A stretch of DNA of 10,479 nt, from assembly GCA_903899795.1 (NCBI GenBank), contig CAIUKX010000528.1, positions 1 through 10,479 on the forward strand. The letters run 5' to 3'. Position numbers and translations under genes: made by a program. The stretch comes from an uncultured Flavobacteriales bacterium. GTDB lineage: Bacteria; Bacteroidota; Bacteroidia; Flavobacteriales_D; Crocinitomicaceae. Below the pieces are notes generated by a model. That model ran no database searches. It saw only the letters and a program-made list of their open reading frames with translations, and was not told where the DNA came from. Positions 1 to 5,858 of this stretch are shown here, piece after piece. Each line of letters starts with the position of its first letter. The first letter of the stretch is position 1.

Positions 1-14
1 ATTAATATTGAATC

Positions 15-42
15 AAAAAAGGCCGTCACAAAGGACAGCCTT
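15..42 (-). terminator. Rho-independent terminator of the ALDH gene
   Basis: Read on the minus strand, a 9-bp stem (arms 34-42 and 19-27, one G-T pair) closes a 6-nt loop (28-33) and is followed by a run of six T (complement of 15-20). It begins about 20 bases after the stop codon of the dehydrogenase gene, the expected place for an intrinsic terminator. Confidence 0.85.
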
Positions 43-63
43 CTAACAGATATTTTCAGAATA

Positions 64-1620
64 TTATAATTCAAACTTGATTCCTTGAGCCAATGGTAAG
101 CTATCAGAATAGTTGATTGTATTTGTTTGACGTCTCATGTATACTTTCCAAGCATCAGATCCAGACTCACGTCCACCACCTGTTTCTTTTTCACCACCGA
201 ATGCACCACCAATTTCAGCTCCTGAAGTACCGATGTTTACGTTAGCAATTCCACAATCAGATCCAGCGTATGAAAGGAACAATTCAGATTCTTTCAAGCT
301 GTTCGTCATGATCGCTGAAGATAATCCTTGCGGAACTCCATTTTGGATTTTGATAGCATTTTCTACTCCACCTGAATATTTCATTACATAAAGGATCGGA
401 GCAAACGTTTCGTGTTGAACAACCGCATAATGATTTTCAGCAGCAATGATTGCAGGTTTTACATAGCATCCGGATTCATATCCTTCACCTGTTAAAACAC
501 CACCTTCAACGATTACTTTACCTCCTTGTGCTACTGCTTGTTCTAATGAATCAAGGTACATTTGAACTGCATCTTTATCGATAAGAGGTCCCACATGGTT
601 ATTTTCATCTAATGGGTTACCGATACGAAGTTGTGTATATGCTTTTGCCATTGACTCCAACACTTTGTCATAAATGTCTTCGTGAACGATCAAACGACGA
701 GTGGTTGTACAACGTTGACCAGCCGTTCCTACTGCACCGAAAACAGCGCCAGGAATAACCATTTTCAAATCACAGCTTGGAGCCATGATGATAGCGTTGT
801 TTCCACCTAATTCCAATAATGATTTTCCAAGTCGGGCACCAACAGCTGCACCAACAGATTTACCCATACGTGTTGAACCCGTTGCAGAAACCAAAGGAAC
901 ACGTACATCTTCTGCCATTAATTTTCCAATTTCAGCACCACCGATGATCACACATGATACTCCTTCAGGAACACCATTTGCTTCGAAAACTTCTTTTGTA
1001 ATTTGTTGACACGCGATTGCAGTAATTGGTGTTTTTTCAGATGGTTTCCAAACACAAACATCACCACAAACCCAAGCAAGAGCTGTATTCCAGTTCCAAA
1101 CTGCCACAGGGAAATTGAAAGCAGAAATAATACCTACAATTCCGATTGGGTGATATTGCTCGTACATTCTGTGTCCAGGACGTTCAGAGTGCATTGTTAA
1201 ACCATATAGTTGACGTGATAATCCAACTGCAAAATCACAGATGTCGATCATTTCTTGTACTTCACCAAGACCTTCTTGTAAAGATTTCCCCATTTCGTAA
1301 GAAACTAATTTCCCAAGAGACTCTTTATGAAAACGTAAACGATCAGCTAACTGGCGAACGATATCTCCTCTTTTAGGTGATGGAACCGTTCTCCATACTT
1401 TGTATGCTTCTTGAGCTTTCAAGATTACTGCTTCATAATCAACTTCAGTAGCTGCATTTACTGATGCAATCAACTTTCCATCAACAGGTGAGAATGAGTC
1501 GATACGCTCTCCTCTGGTTTTGAACCATTTGCTTCCCATTGAAGCTCCGTTATTTATTTCTTCAATTCCAAATTGTGTAAGGATTTCTTGAATTCCCAAG
1601 TCTTGCATTACTTCAGCCAT
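64..1620 (-). CDS. amaB: ALDH7-family aldehyde dehydrogenase (L-piperidine-6-carboxylate / alpha-aminoadipic semialdehyde dehydrogenase)
   Basis: This 518-residue protein is a full-length NAD(P)-dependent aldehyde dehydrogenase of the antiquitin (ALDH7) type. In lysine catabolism the family oxidises alpha-aminoadipic semialdehyde, in equilibrium with piperidine-6-carboxylate, to alpha-aminoadipate in the cytoplasm. Visible landmarks are the oxyanion Asn169 in SAFNFPVAVW, the cofactor-binding Lys192 and Glu195 in WKPSEKTP, the general base Glu270 in LLELGGNN and the catalytic Cys304 in GQRCTTTRR. The C-terminal GGGRESGSDAWK and INYSDSLPLAQGIKF stretches are typical of ALDH7 and separate it from betaine or succinate-semialdehyde dehydrogenases. 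The ATG at 1618-1620 gives the normal N-terminus; no Shine-Dalgarno sequence is seen, as is common in Bacteroidota. It is probably a single-gene unit, since it has its own terminator and a candidate -7 box. Family assignment is firm; the exact substrate is inferred from the family and the gene symbol is by analogy. Confidence 0.93.
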   Translation of the reverse strand: MAEVMQDLGIQEILTQFGIEEINNGASMGSKWFKTRGERIDSFSPVDGKLIASVNAATEVDYEAVILKAQEAYKVWRTVPSPKRGDIVRQLADRLRFHKESLGKLVSYEMGKSLQEGLGEVQEMIDICDFAVGLSRQLYGLTMHSERPGHRMYEQYHPIGIVGIISAFNFPVAVWNWNTALAWVCGDVCVWKPSEKTPITAIACQQITKEVFEANGVPEGVSCVIIGGAEIGKLMAEDVRVPLVSATGSTRMGKSVGAAVGARLGKSLLELGGNNAIIMAPSCDLKMVIPGAVFGAVGTAGQRCTTTRRLIVHEDIYDKVLESMAKAYTQLRIGNPLDENNHVGPLIDKDAVQMYLDSLEQAVAQGGKVIVEGGVLTGEGYESGCYVKPAIIAAENHYAVVQHETFAPILYVMKYSGGVENAIKIQNGVPQGLSSAIMTNSLKESELFLSYAGSDCGIANVNIGTSGAEIGGAFGGEKETGGGRESGSDAWKVYMRRQTNTINYSDSLPLAQGIKFEL

Positions 1621-1655
1621 AGCGTGTTGTATTTAATCGTTTTTCTAATAGGATA

Positions 1656-1663
1656 CAAAATTA
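1656..1663 (-). promoter_or_regulatory. Candidate Bacteroidota -7 box for the ALDH gene
   Basis: The minus strand reads TAATTTTG, an exact match to the Bacteroidota -7 consensus TAnnTTTG, 35 bases upstream of the dehydrogenase start codon. No clear TTG -33 element was found at the expected 17-23 base spacing. A 7-bp inverted repeat (arms 1662-1668 and 1675-1681, loop of 6) lies on its upstream side and overlaps its edge, so it could be an operator. Short AT-rich matches arise by chance. Confidence 0.4.
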
Positions 1664-1744
1664 ACTCAAAAAAGTGAGTTATGTTAATAATTGCCTATAT
1701 CTCTTTGAATTTTAAGAAATTTTAGGGATTGTGTTTATTTTATT

Positions 1745-1769
1745 GACTCAATCATTGCTTCATTGAGTC
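1745..1769 (-). terminator. Hairpin at the 3' end of the ars operon
   Basis: An 8-bp perfect inverted repeat (gactcaat at 1745-1752, attgagtc at 1762-1769, loop of 9) overlaps the last codons and stop of the MIP channel gene. It is at the right place to end the operon transcript or protect its 3' end. No good T-tract follows on the minus strand, so a classical intrinsic terminator is doubtful. Confidence 0.35.
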
Positions 1770-2396
1770 GATCATTTTCCAAAAAAGTCCGGCTAAAATC
1801 CCACCGATAAAAGGAGCCATTAGGTAAATCCAGAGGTGCTCAAAATGATTGGAAACAACTGCAGGTGAAAGGCTTCGAATCGGATTCATACTTGCTCCGC
1901 ATATCGGTCCTGCAAAAAGAATATTAAGTGCTACTACCGTACCAATAGCATATGGAGCAGCTGTTTTTTGTTGCTCGCTGCCCTGTGTTAAGAAGAGGAT
2001 AACGATTACAAGGAGAAATGTCAATACGATTTCCAAAACAAAGGATTGAATTTCATTACCGGCTGGTAAAGTGCAGGCAAGCAATTCATTTTCTGGAAAC
2101 AAAATATGAAGAAAAAAACTAGCAAAAATTCCTCCGGCTATTTGTGCTGCGAAATAGGGCAGGACATCTTTTTTGGGAAACAAATTCATTCCGGCTGCAA
2201 CAAATGTAACAACTGGATTCATGTGTGCTCCTGAGATTGATCCGAAGACTAAAATCATGAGCGTGACGATCATTCCTGCTGCCACAGAACCTCCCCAATG
2301 TCCAATACCTCCTGCCTGTTGGTCGATAATCACTGCGCCAGTTGCGCAAAAAATGAGGAAGAAGGATGCTACGAATTCAACGATGTATTTTTTCAT
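1752..2396 (-). CDS. MIP/aquaporin-family channel in the ars operon (AqpS-like arsenite channel candidate)
   Basis: The 214-residue protein has six hydrophobic helices (about 4-24, 36-56, 78-99, 116-136, 147-164 and 188-206) and the two half-helix signatures of major intrinsic proteins. Both NPA motifs are changed: SGAHMNPVV (Asn-Pro-Val, 60-62) and GASMNPIRS (Asn-Pro-Ile, 171-173). The selectivity-filter arginine, Arg174, is kept. It is slightly shorter than most bacterial aquaporins. Its ATG overlaps the stop of the DUF2490 gene by four bases (ATGA), so translation is probably coupled. As last gene of an arsR-arsC operon with no pump in view, it is best read as an inner-membrane channel for As(OH)3, as known for AqpS of Sinorhizobium. 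Substrate and direction are inference; water, glycerol or other small solutes remain possible. Confidence 0.88.
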   Translation of the reverse strand: MKKYIVEFVASFFLIFCATGAVIIDQQAGGIGHWGGSVAAGMIVTLMILVFGSISGAHMNPVVTFVAAGMNLFPKKDVLPYFAAQIAGGIFASFFLHILFPENELLACTLPAGNEIQSFVLEIVLTFLLVIVILFLTQGSEQQKTAAPYAIGTVVALNILFAGPICGASMNPIRSLSPAVVSNHFEHLWIYLMAPFIGGILAGLFWKMIDSMKQ

Positions 2397-3118
2397 TTTG
2401 CTGTTTTTGTAAAGTTCAAGTTATTAATCCAAGTGAACTGGAAATAATACTGGTTAAACCAATTTCTGCTTCCAATGTTCCAGGTCACGTATAAAAGTCC
2501 GGCTTCGATTTTGTTTCTTTCATTTAATTTTTTTCCAAGTGCAATTGTAGACCAATTTTCTCCGTAGACTTTTCCAGCGTTCTTAAAAGTATTGAAAAAA
2601 GCTTCTTCATAGGCAGTTACATACCATTTTTCATTGATAGGTACTGTTGCCCCGATTTGATAACGGACTCTATCTGTGAAGGGTGAAGAGTTTGTTTTTC
2701 TGTTTTGAATAAATCGTGCGTCAAAACGAAAACGATGCCAAAGGTCTATTTTTCCAATCGAATGTTTGTATTTTGCCTGGGCGTATAAACGATTTTCATT
2801 GACGTAATTAGTGTAGACCACATTTGCTCGCTGATAGAGATAACTGCCTGTCATCGTCCAATTTTTGTTGAGTTGATAATGAACAGCTTGTTCCAAATAT
2901 AACAGATGAAAATAGGCGTCTTTAGAGAGATTTGGACTTTTAAAGTTGACCAAAGGAAAAGCACCGAAGTAATAAATACCATACGATAATTTATCTGTCA
3001 GCTTTCCGGAATGATCTATTGTTGGAAAAACTCCACCAACCGATACAGTTTGACTTTTTGTAAGTGGAGAAAATGAGAGCAGAACTGATAAAAGGAGATA
3101 GTGTTTTTTTTGCTGCAT
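2393..3118 (-). CDS. DUF2490 family outer-membrane beta-barrel protein
   Basis: The start chosen is the ATG at 3116-3118. It lies one base after the arsC stop and opens an obvious signal peptide (Lys-Lys, then a Leu/Ser-rich core, then a likely cut near TKSQ-TVS), giving 241 residues. A longer in-frame start at 3184 would put 22 residues inside arsC ahead of the signal and is less likely. The mature part alternates hydrophobic and polar residues and is rich in aromatics, with short strands such as YSLR-like WYVTAYEEAFF, KIDLWHRFRFDARFI and KIEAGLLYVTWNIG. It ends in further Tyr/Phe/Trp-rich strands. This is the look of the DUF2490 barrels found in Bacteroidota outer membranes. The specific role is unknown. 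Its place between arsC and a channel gene, with tight spacing on both sides, suggests co-expression under arsenic stress, perhaps as an outer-membrane pore. Confidence 0.8.
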   Translation of the reverse strand: MQQKKHYLLLSVLLSFSPLTKSQTVSVGGVFPTIDHSGKLTDKLSYGIYYFGAFPLVNFKSPNLSKDAYFHLLYLEQAVHYQLNKNWTMTGSYLYQRANVVYTNYVNENRLYAQAKYKHSIGKIDLWHRFRFDARFIQNRKTNSSPFTDRVRYQIGATVPINEKWYVTAYEEAFFNTFKNAGKVYGENWSTIALGKKLNERNKIEAGLLYVTWNIGSRNWFNQYYFQFTWINNLNFTKTAK

Positions 3119-3119
3119 C

Positions 3120-3581
3120 TTATTGCTGGAAATTTTCGAAAGTTTTTCCGTTAGAAGTAATGTGTATTTTAAGAAATTTTTCACAATATACTTTTATCAA
3201 ATCTCTTGTTCTCCTGAATTCATTCAAAATTTCTTCTTCGGTTCCAGTTGCTTTTGCAGGATCAGGGAAATTATAATGGAATCTCAACGCTTTTGATGGG
3301 AAATAGGGACAATTTTCTTCGGCATTGTTACAAACTGTTAAGATTAAGTCGAAATCAATATCCATGTATTCGTTCACATTGTTCGATTTATGGTTGGAAA
3401 TATCAATACCATCTTCTGCCATTACTTTTATTGCTAAAGGATTTACACCGTGTGTTTCAATACCAGCACTGTAGATAGTTGCTTTTTTTCCGGCAAAATG
3501 TCTTAAATATCCTTCTGCCATTTGACTTCTGCAACTGTTACCAGTACAAAGGACCAGAATGTCTTTTACTGTTTTTATCAT
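3120..3581 (-). CDS. arsC: Arsenate reductase, low-molecular-weight phosphatase fold, thioredoxin-coupled type
   Basis: This cytoplasmic enzyme would reduce arsenate to arsenite. The LMW-PTP P-loop is CTGNSCRS, with nucleophile Cys12 and Arg18, and the catalytic acid is Asp107 in FPDP. The second and third redox cysteines of the Staphylococcus pI258 ArsC type are present as Cys84 and Cys91 in TVCNNAEENCP. This supports the three-cysteine cascade in which the disulfide is passed out and resolved by thioredoxin, not glutaredoxin, and argues against a plain tyrosine phosphatase. At 153 residues it is about 10-15 longer than the usual family length, with an extra polar C-terminal tail. The ATG at 3579-3581 places the P-loop at the usual distance from the N-terminus. 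It sits third in the ars operon, 76 bases after the DUF6428 gene and one base before the DUF2490 gene. Confidence 0.93.
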   Translation of the reverse strand: MIKTVKDILVLCTGNSCRSQMAEGYLRHFAGKKATIYSAGIETHGVNPLAIKVMAEDGIDISNHKSNNVNEYMDIDFDLILTVCNNAEENCPYFPSKALRFHYNFPDPAKATGTEEEILNEFRRTRDLIKVYCEKFLKIHITSNGKTFENFQQ

Positions 3582-3610
3582 GTTTTCTAATTATATCAAT
3601 TTAAATTTAT

Positions 3611-3646
3611 GAATTGAGAGTGAGTTTTAGATTTCACTCTCAATTC
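3611..3646 (-). promoter_or_regulatory. Intra-operon hairpin between DUF6428 and arsC
   Basis: A perfect 13-bp inverted repeat (arms 3611-3623 and 3634-3646, 10-base loop) fills most of the 76-base gap between the DUF6428 gene and arsC. The stem has no T-run at its end on either strand, so it looks more like an RNA processing or stability element than a terminator. It could set different expression levels for arsR-DUF6428 and for arsC onward. The structure is seen directly; the function is inferred. Confidence 0.55.
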
Positions 3647-3657
3647 TCACCCTTACC

Positions 3658-4128
3658 TTAGCAGCAGCCACCTCCAGGAGCGCAACTTGCTTTTCCTTCG
3701 GAAAGATCCACTAGGTTAACTTTTAATTTTTCCTGTGGAATCCCACATTTGTCACTTGCCAAACAATTCGTATTCTTGTTGGTGAGCAAAAATTGACCAT
3801 TTTCAAATGCCACACCAAATTTACTAATTGAATCTGTTTGATACTCAACTTCGATTTCCAAATCACCAATTCCGAGTACTTTTTCTGATAACGAAATAAT
3901 ACTATTTAACTTATGAGGAGTTAAGCGATGTTCAAAGTCGTTTGCTTCCCACAATTGAAAATTGACTACTTTTTCGAGGCGTTCAGTTCCCCCGCAATCG
4001 ATGAAATGTTTGGAAATTTCACCTACTTCAGTGATGTGAAAGTGATTGGGTACAGATGTACCGTTTGGTAAAACAAAATTCAAAGTTTCTAATGAATTGA
4101 GTTTATTTTTAAAATCAGAGAGTTTCAT
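3658..4128 (-). CDS. DUF6428 family protein, Cys-rich C-terminus, ars-operon associated
   Basis: This 156-residue soluble protein has no signal peptide or membrane segment. It matches the small family found next to arsR in many Bacteroidota, recognisable by VPNHFHITEVGEISKHFIDC, the VVNFQLWEANDFEHRL stretch, LEIEVEYQTDSISKFG and NTNCLASDKCGIP. It has one early cysteine (Cys45), a Cys122-x5-Cys128 pair and a C-terminal tail CAPGGGCC (Cys149, Cys155, Cys156). His29, His31 and His41 are also conserved-looking. Free cysteine pairs are natural ligands for As(III), so a role as arsenite-binding chaperone, buffer or sensor accessory is attractive, but no function is established to my knowledge. It lies 34 bases after arsR and its start is preceded only by a weak AAAAAG ribosome site. 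Confidence 0.82.
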   Translation of the reverse strand: MKLSDFKNKLNSLETLNFVLPNGTSVPNHFHITEVGEISKHFIDCGGTERLEKVVNFQLWEANDFEHRLTPHKLNSIISLSEKVLGIGDLEIEVEYQTDSISKFGVAFENGQFLLTNKNTNCLASDKCGIPQEKLKVNLVDLSEGKASCAPGGGCC

Positions 4129-4162
4129 ACTTTTTGTATTTTATTAATGATTAATAATCAGA

Positions 4163-4492
4163 CTAGCAGCAACTTTTGTTGTTAAAGTCCACTTCAAGAA
4201 ATGCAGTAAACTGATGTTGGATCATTTTCCATTTTTCCTGATCGATGCAGTAACACATACTTGTCCCGTCGATAGTCCCTTTGATAATTCCGATGGACTT
4301 TAATTCTTTCAAATGCTGAGAAATTGTTGCTTGGGCAAGTCCGATTTCCGTTACCAGCTCTCCGCAGACACATGATTTCAGTTTGATCAATTCCTGAAGT
4401 ATTGCGATTCTTGCCGGATGAGCCAGAACTTTGGCAATCGCTGCCAGTTCATTTTGTTCGTCAGTAAAGATGTCCGTTTTTGTGAGTCCCAT
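4163..4492 (-). CDS. arsR: ArsR/SmtB-family arsenite-responsive repressor
   Basis: This 109-residue winged-helix repressor leads the operon. The N-terminal helix (KVLAHPARIAILQEL, 21-35), the recognition helix region (AQATISQHLKELKSIGII, 53-70) and the wing that follows (GTIDGTSMCYCID) are in the standard order. Cys41 and Cys43 in KSCVCGEL match the Cys-x-Cys As(III)-binding motif on helix alpha-3 of classical ArsR, which supports arsenite/antimonite sensing over Zn or Cd sensing. The protein ends in Cys108-Cys109, a possible extra thiolate pair, and also has Cys82 and Cys84 in the wing. It should dissociate from the palindrome at 4503-4528 when As(III) binds, derepressing itself and the four genes downstream. 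The ATG at 4490-4492 gives normal family length. Confidence 0.93.
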   Translation of the reverse strand: MGLTKTDIFTDEQNELAAIAKVLAHPARIAILQELIKLKSCVCGELVTEIGLAQATISQHLKELKSIGIIKGTIDGTSMCYCIDQEKWKMIQHQFTAFLEVDFNNKSCC

Positions 4493-4502
4493 TTTTATTA
4501 TC

Positions 4503-4528
4503 TATTTATCGCAATATTACGATAAATA
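4503..4528 (-). promoter_or_regulatory. Predicted ArsR operator
   Basis: This 26-bp palindrome has 12 of 13 base pairs matched. The arms are tatttatcg (4503-4511) and cgataaata (4520-4528) around a central aatatt, with only the 4512/4519 pair mismatched. It lies 10 bases upstream of the arsR start codon and overlaps a candidate -7 box, so bound repressor would block polymerase. Size, symmetry and position are typical of ArsR/SmtB operators. Confidence 0.75.
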
Positions 4529-4544
4529 TAAATACGTTTAACAA
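4512..4544 (-). promoter_or_regulatory. Candidate arsR-operon promoter
   Basis: The minus strand has TTG (4544-4542) as a possible -33 element, 22 bases of spacer, then TAATATTG (4519-4512), one base off the Bacteroidota -7 consensus TAnnTTTG. Transcription would start close to 4505, leaving a leader of about a dozen bases before arsR. The -7 box lies inside the operator palindrome. Confidence 0.5.
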
Positions 4545-4606
4545 TTTCTATGGAAAAAATCAAAAACAGTAAAACACAAATTGTATAAATTATTGATATT
4601 GAATTA

Positions 4607-4624
4607 TTTGATATGTATATCAAA
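4607..4624. repeat. 18-bp palindrome in the arsR/AIM24 divergent region
   Basis: Arms tttgatat (4607-4614) and atatcaaa (4617-4624) flank two unpaired central bases. It lies between divergent genes, about 110 bases from each start codon, and is distinct in sequence from the arsR operator. It may be a binding site for another dimeric regulator, or a chance product of AT-rich sequence. A 12-base direct repeat, gtttaacaattt, occurs at 4536-4547 and 4630-4641. Confidence 0.4.
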
Positions 4625-4732
4625 GTCTTGTTTAACAATTTTTCACTTTTCAGATGTTGGCGAATCAGTGAGAAAAAATAACTTAGTCAAAGGAATGGAA
4701 GAAGTATGAATCAATTAAATATAAATTGAGAA

Positions 4733-5527
4733 ATGAAAACGAATCACGAAATTGATTACAACATCATCGGATCGGAAATGCAATGTGTGGAAATTGAATT
4801 GGACCCTCAGGAAACTGTAATGGCTGAACCCGGAGCATTTATGTACATGGATGAAGGGATAGAAATGGAAACTATTTTCGGAGATGGTTCTGCACAGCAA
4901 AACACAGGATTTATGAGCAAATTGTTCAGTGCTGGAAAACGTTTGTTGACAGGAGAAAGTATGTTCATGACTGCCTATACGCATACAACTTCCGGAAAAG
5001 CGAAAGTGGCTTTTGCATCACCTTATCCAGGGAAAATCATTCCTTTCGACTTAAGTCAATATAACGGAAAAATAATTTGTCAGAAAGATGCATTTTTATG
5101 TGCAGCTAAAGGTGTTTCTATTGGAATTGAATTTCAGAAAAAATTAGGAACCGGATTATTTGGTGGTGAAGGTTTCATTATGCAGAAATTGGAAGGTGAT
5201 GGAATGGCTTTTTGTCACGCTGGTGGTCACATCATCAGACGCACATTGCGACCTGGAGAAACATTACGTGTTGATACAGGTTGTATTGTAGCTTATTCAC
5301 AAGAAGTGGATTACGATATCAAATATGTGGGGGGTGTTAAAAACATGTTTTTTGGTGGTGAAGGAATTTTCTTTGCAACATTGAAAGGTCCAGGTGATGT
5401 ATGGCTACAGACGTTACCTATTTCACGTCTTGCTTCGAGAGTTTTGGCATATGGAGTTGGTCCTAGAAAAGAAGAAGGGAGTATTCTTGGAGGACTTGGA
5501 AATATCTTTGATGGTGACGGAGTATAA
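4733..5527 (+). CDS. AIM24 / TIGR00266 family protein
   Basis: This 264-residue protein is a full-length member of the TIGR00266/AIM24 family, a Gly-rich beta-sandwich fold of unknown biochemical role. The yeast relative Aim24 is a mitochondrial inner-membrane protein. Family stretches seen in order are MAEPGAFMYMDEGIEME (30-46), LLTGESMFMTAYT (71-83), SPYPGKIIPFDL (96-107), KDAFLCAAKGVSIG (118-131), LEGDGMAFCHAGG (153-165), GETLRVDTGCIVAY (175-188) and GGEGIFFATLKGPGDVWLQ (208-226). No signal peptide or clear membrane helix is visible, so it is probably cytoplasmic or peripheral. It is transcribed away from the ars operon, and nothing ties it to arsenic except adjacency. The ATG at 4733 has only a weak GAGAA ribosome site; two tiny upstream ORFs precede it. 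Confidence 0.9.
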   Translation: MKTNHEIDYNIIGSEMQCVEIELDPQETVMAEPGAFMYMDEGIEMETIFGDGSAQQNTGFMSKLFSAGKRLLTGESMFMTAYTHTTSGKAKVAFASPYPGKIIPFDLSQYNGKIICQKDAFLCAAKGVSIGIEFQKKLGTGLFGGEGFIMQKLEGDGMAFCHAGGHIIRRTLRPGETLRVDTGCIVAYSQEVDYDIKYVGGVKNMFFGGEGIFFATLKGPGDVWLQTLPISRLASRVLAYGVGPRKEEGSILGGLGNIFDGDGV

Positions 5528-5558
5528 ATCACAATGAGAGTGAATTCTGAGAGCGAAA

Positions 5559-5590
5559 AAAAGCCGAATGCAAATTTGCATTCGGCTTTT
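5559..5590. terminator. Bidirectional terminator between convergent genes
   Basis: This is a perfect 32-bp palindrome with AAAA at the left end, TTTT at the right end and a GC-containing core (agccgaatgc and its complement). It can form a 16-bp stem, with a small loop opened from the central aaattt. It starts about 30 bases after the AIM24 stop codon and lies 20 bases past the stop of the minus-strand T9SS-domain ORF, so it can terminate both. Confidence 0.9.
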
Positions 5591-5609
5591 CCATTTTATC
5601 TTGTAATGA

Positions 5610-5858
5610 TTATTTCTTAACCACGCTGAATTGTGAAGAAGCTCCGTTTTCAAGTACTACATTGAAAATGTAGATTCCTGTTTCAAGAGAATTGATGTTC
5701 ACTTTAGATTCACCGTTCAATAAACTGATTTGGTTATTCATAACCACTTTTCCTGAAATATCAGTAACAATTAATTTTGCATTTCCTTCTGCTTTCAATG
5801 AAATAGTAACTGCATCACTTGCAGGGTTAGGGTAAACTGAACCTACTAATTCAGAGTT
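5610..5858 (-). other. T9SS type A C-terminal sorting domain (host-derived 3' remnant)
   Basis: This 82-residue stretch (459-540 of the ORF) has the standard three-part pattern: YPNPASDAVTISL, then VTDISGKVV, then LETGIYIFNVVLENG, closing with a basic VKK end. In Bacteroidota such domains follow a large secreted passenger protein and are cut off after export. The preceding 50 residues (about 407-458, with TDTWYAGFTTN and AYGVVLKDKN) also read like the end of a secreted passenger and not like gp8. The rest of that host gene, including its signal peptide, is missing from the window. Confidence 0.85.

Noticed and set aside
137..1376. Several plus-strand ORFs opposite the dehydrogenase gene
   Set aside because: They are antisense shadows of a well-supported full-length gene and show no recognisable protein pattern.
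2393..3184. A longer DUF2490 gene starting at 3184
   Set aside because: The extra 22 residues lie inside the arsC coding region and precede a clear signal peptide; the internal ATG at 3116-3118 fits the operon spacing and the signal sequence.
4141..4157. Palindrome ttattaat-g-attaataa between arsR and the DUF6428 gene
   Set aside because: It is made only of A and T apart from the centre, in a 34-base gap, and has no good stem energy or promoter context; chance is likely.
5533..5553. Sequence resembling the hairpin arm at 3611-3623 (gagagtga and gaatt words in both places)
   Set aside because: The shared words are short and in a different order, so they do not establish a dispersed repeat family from two sites.
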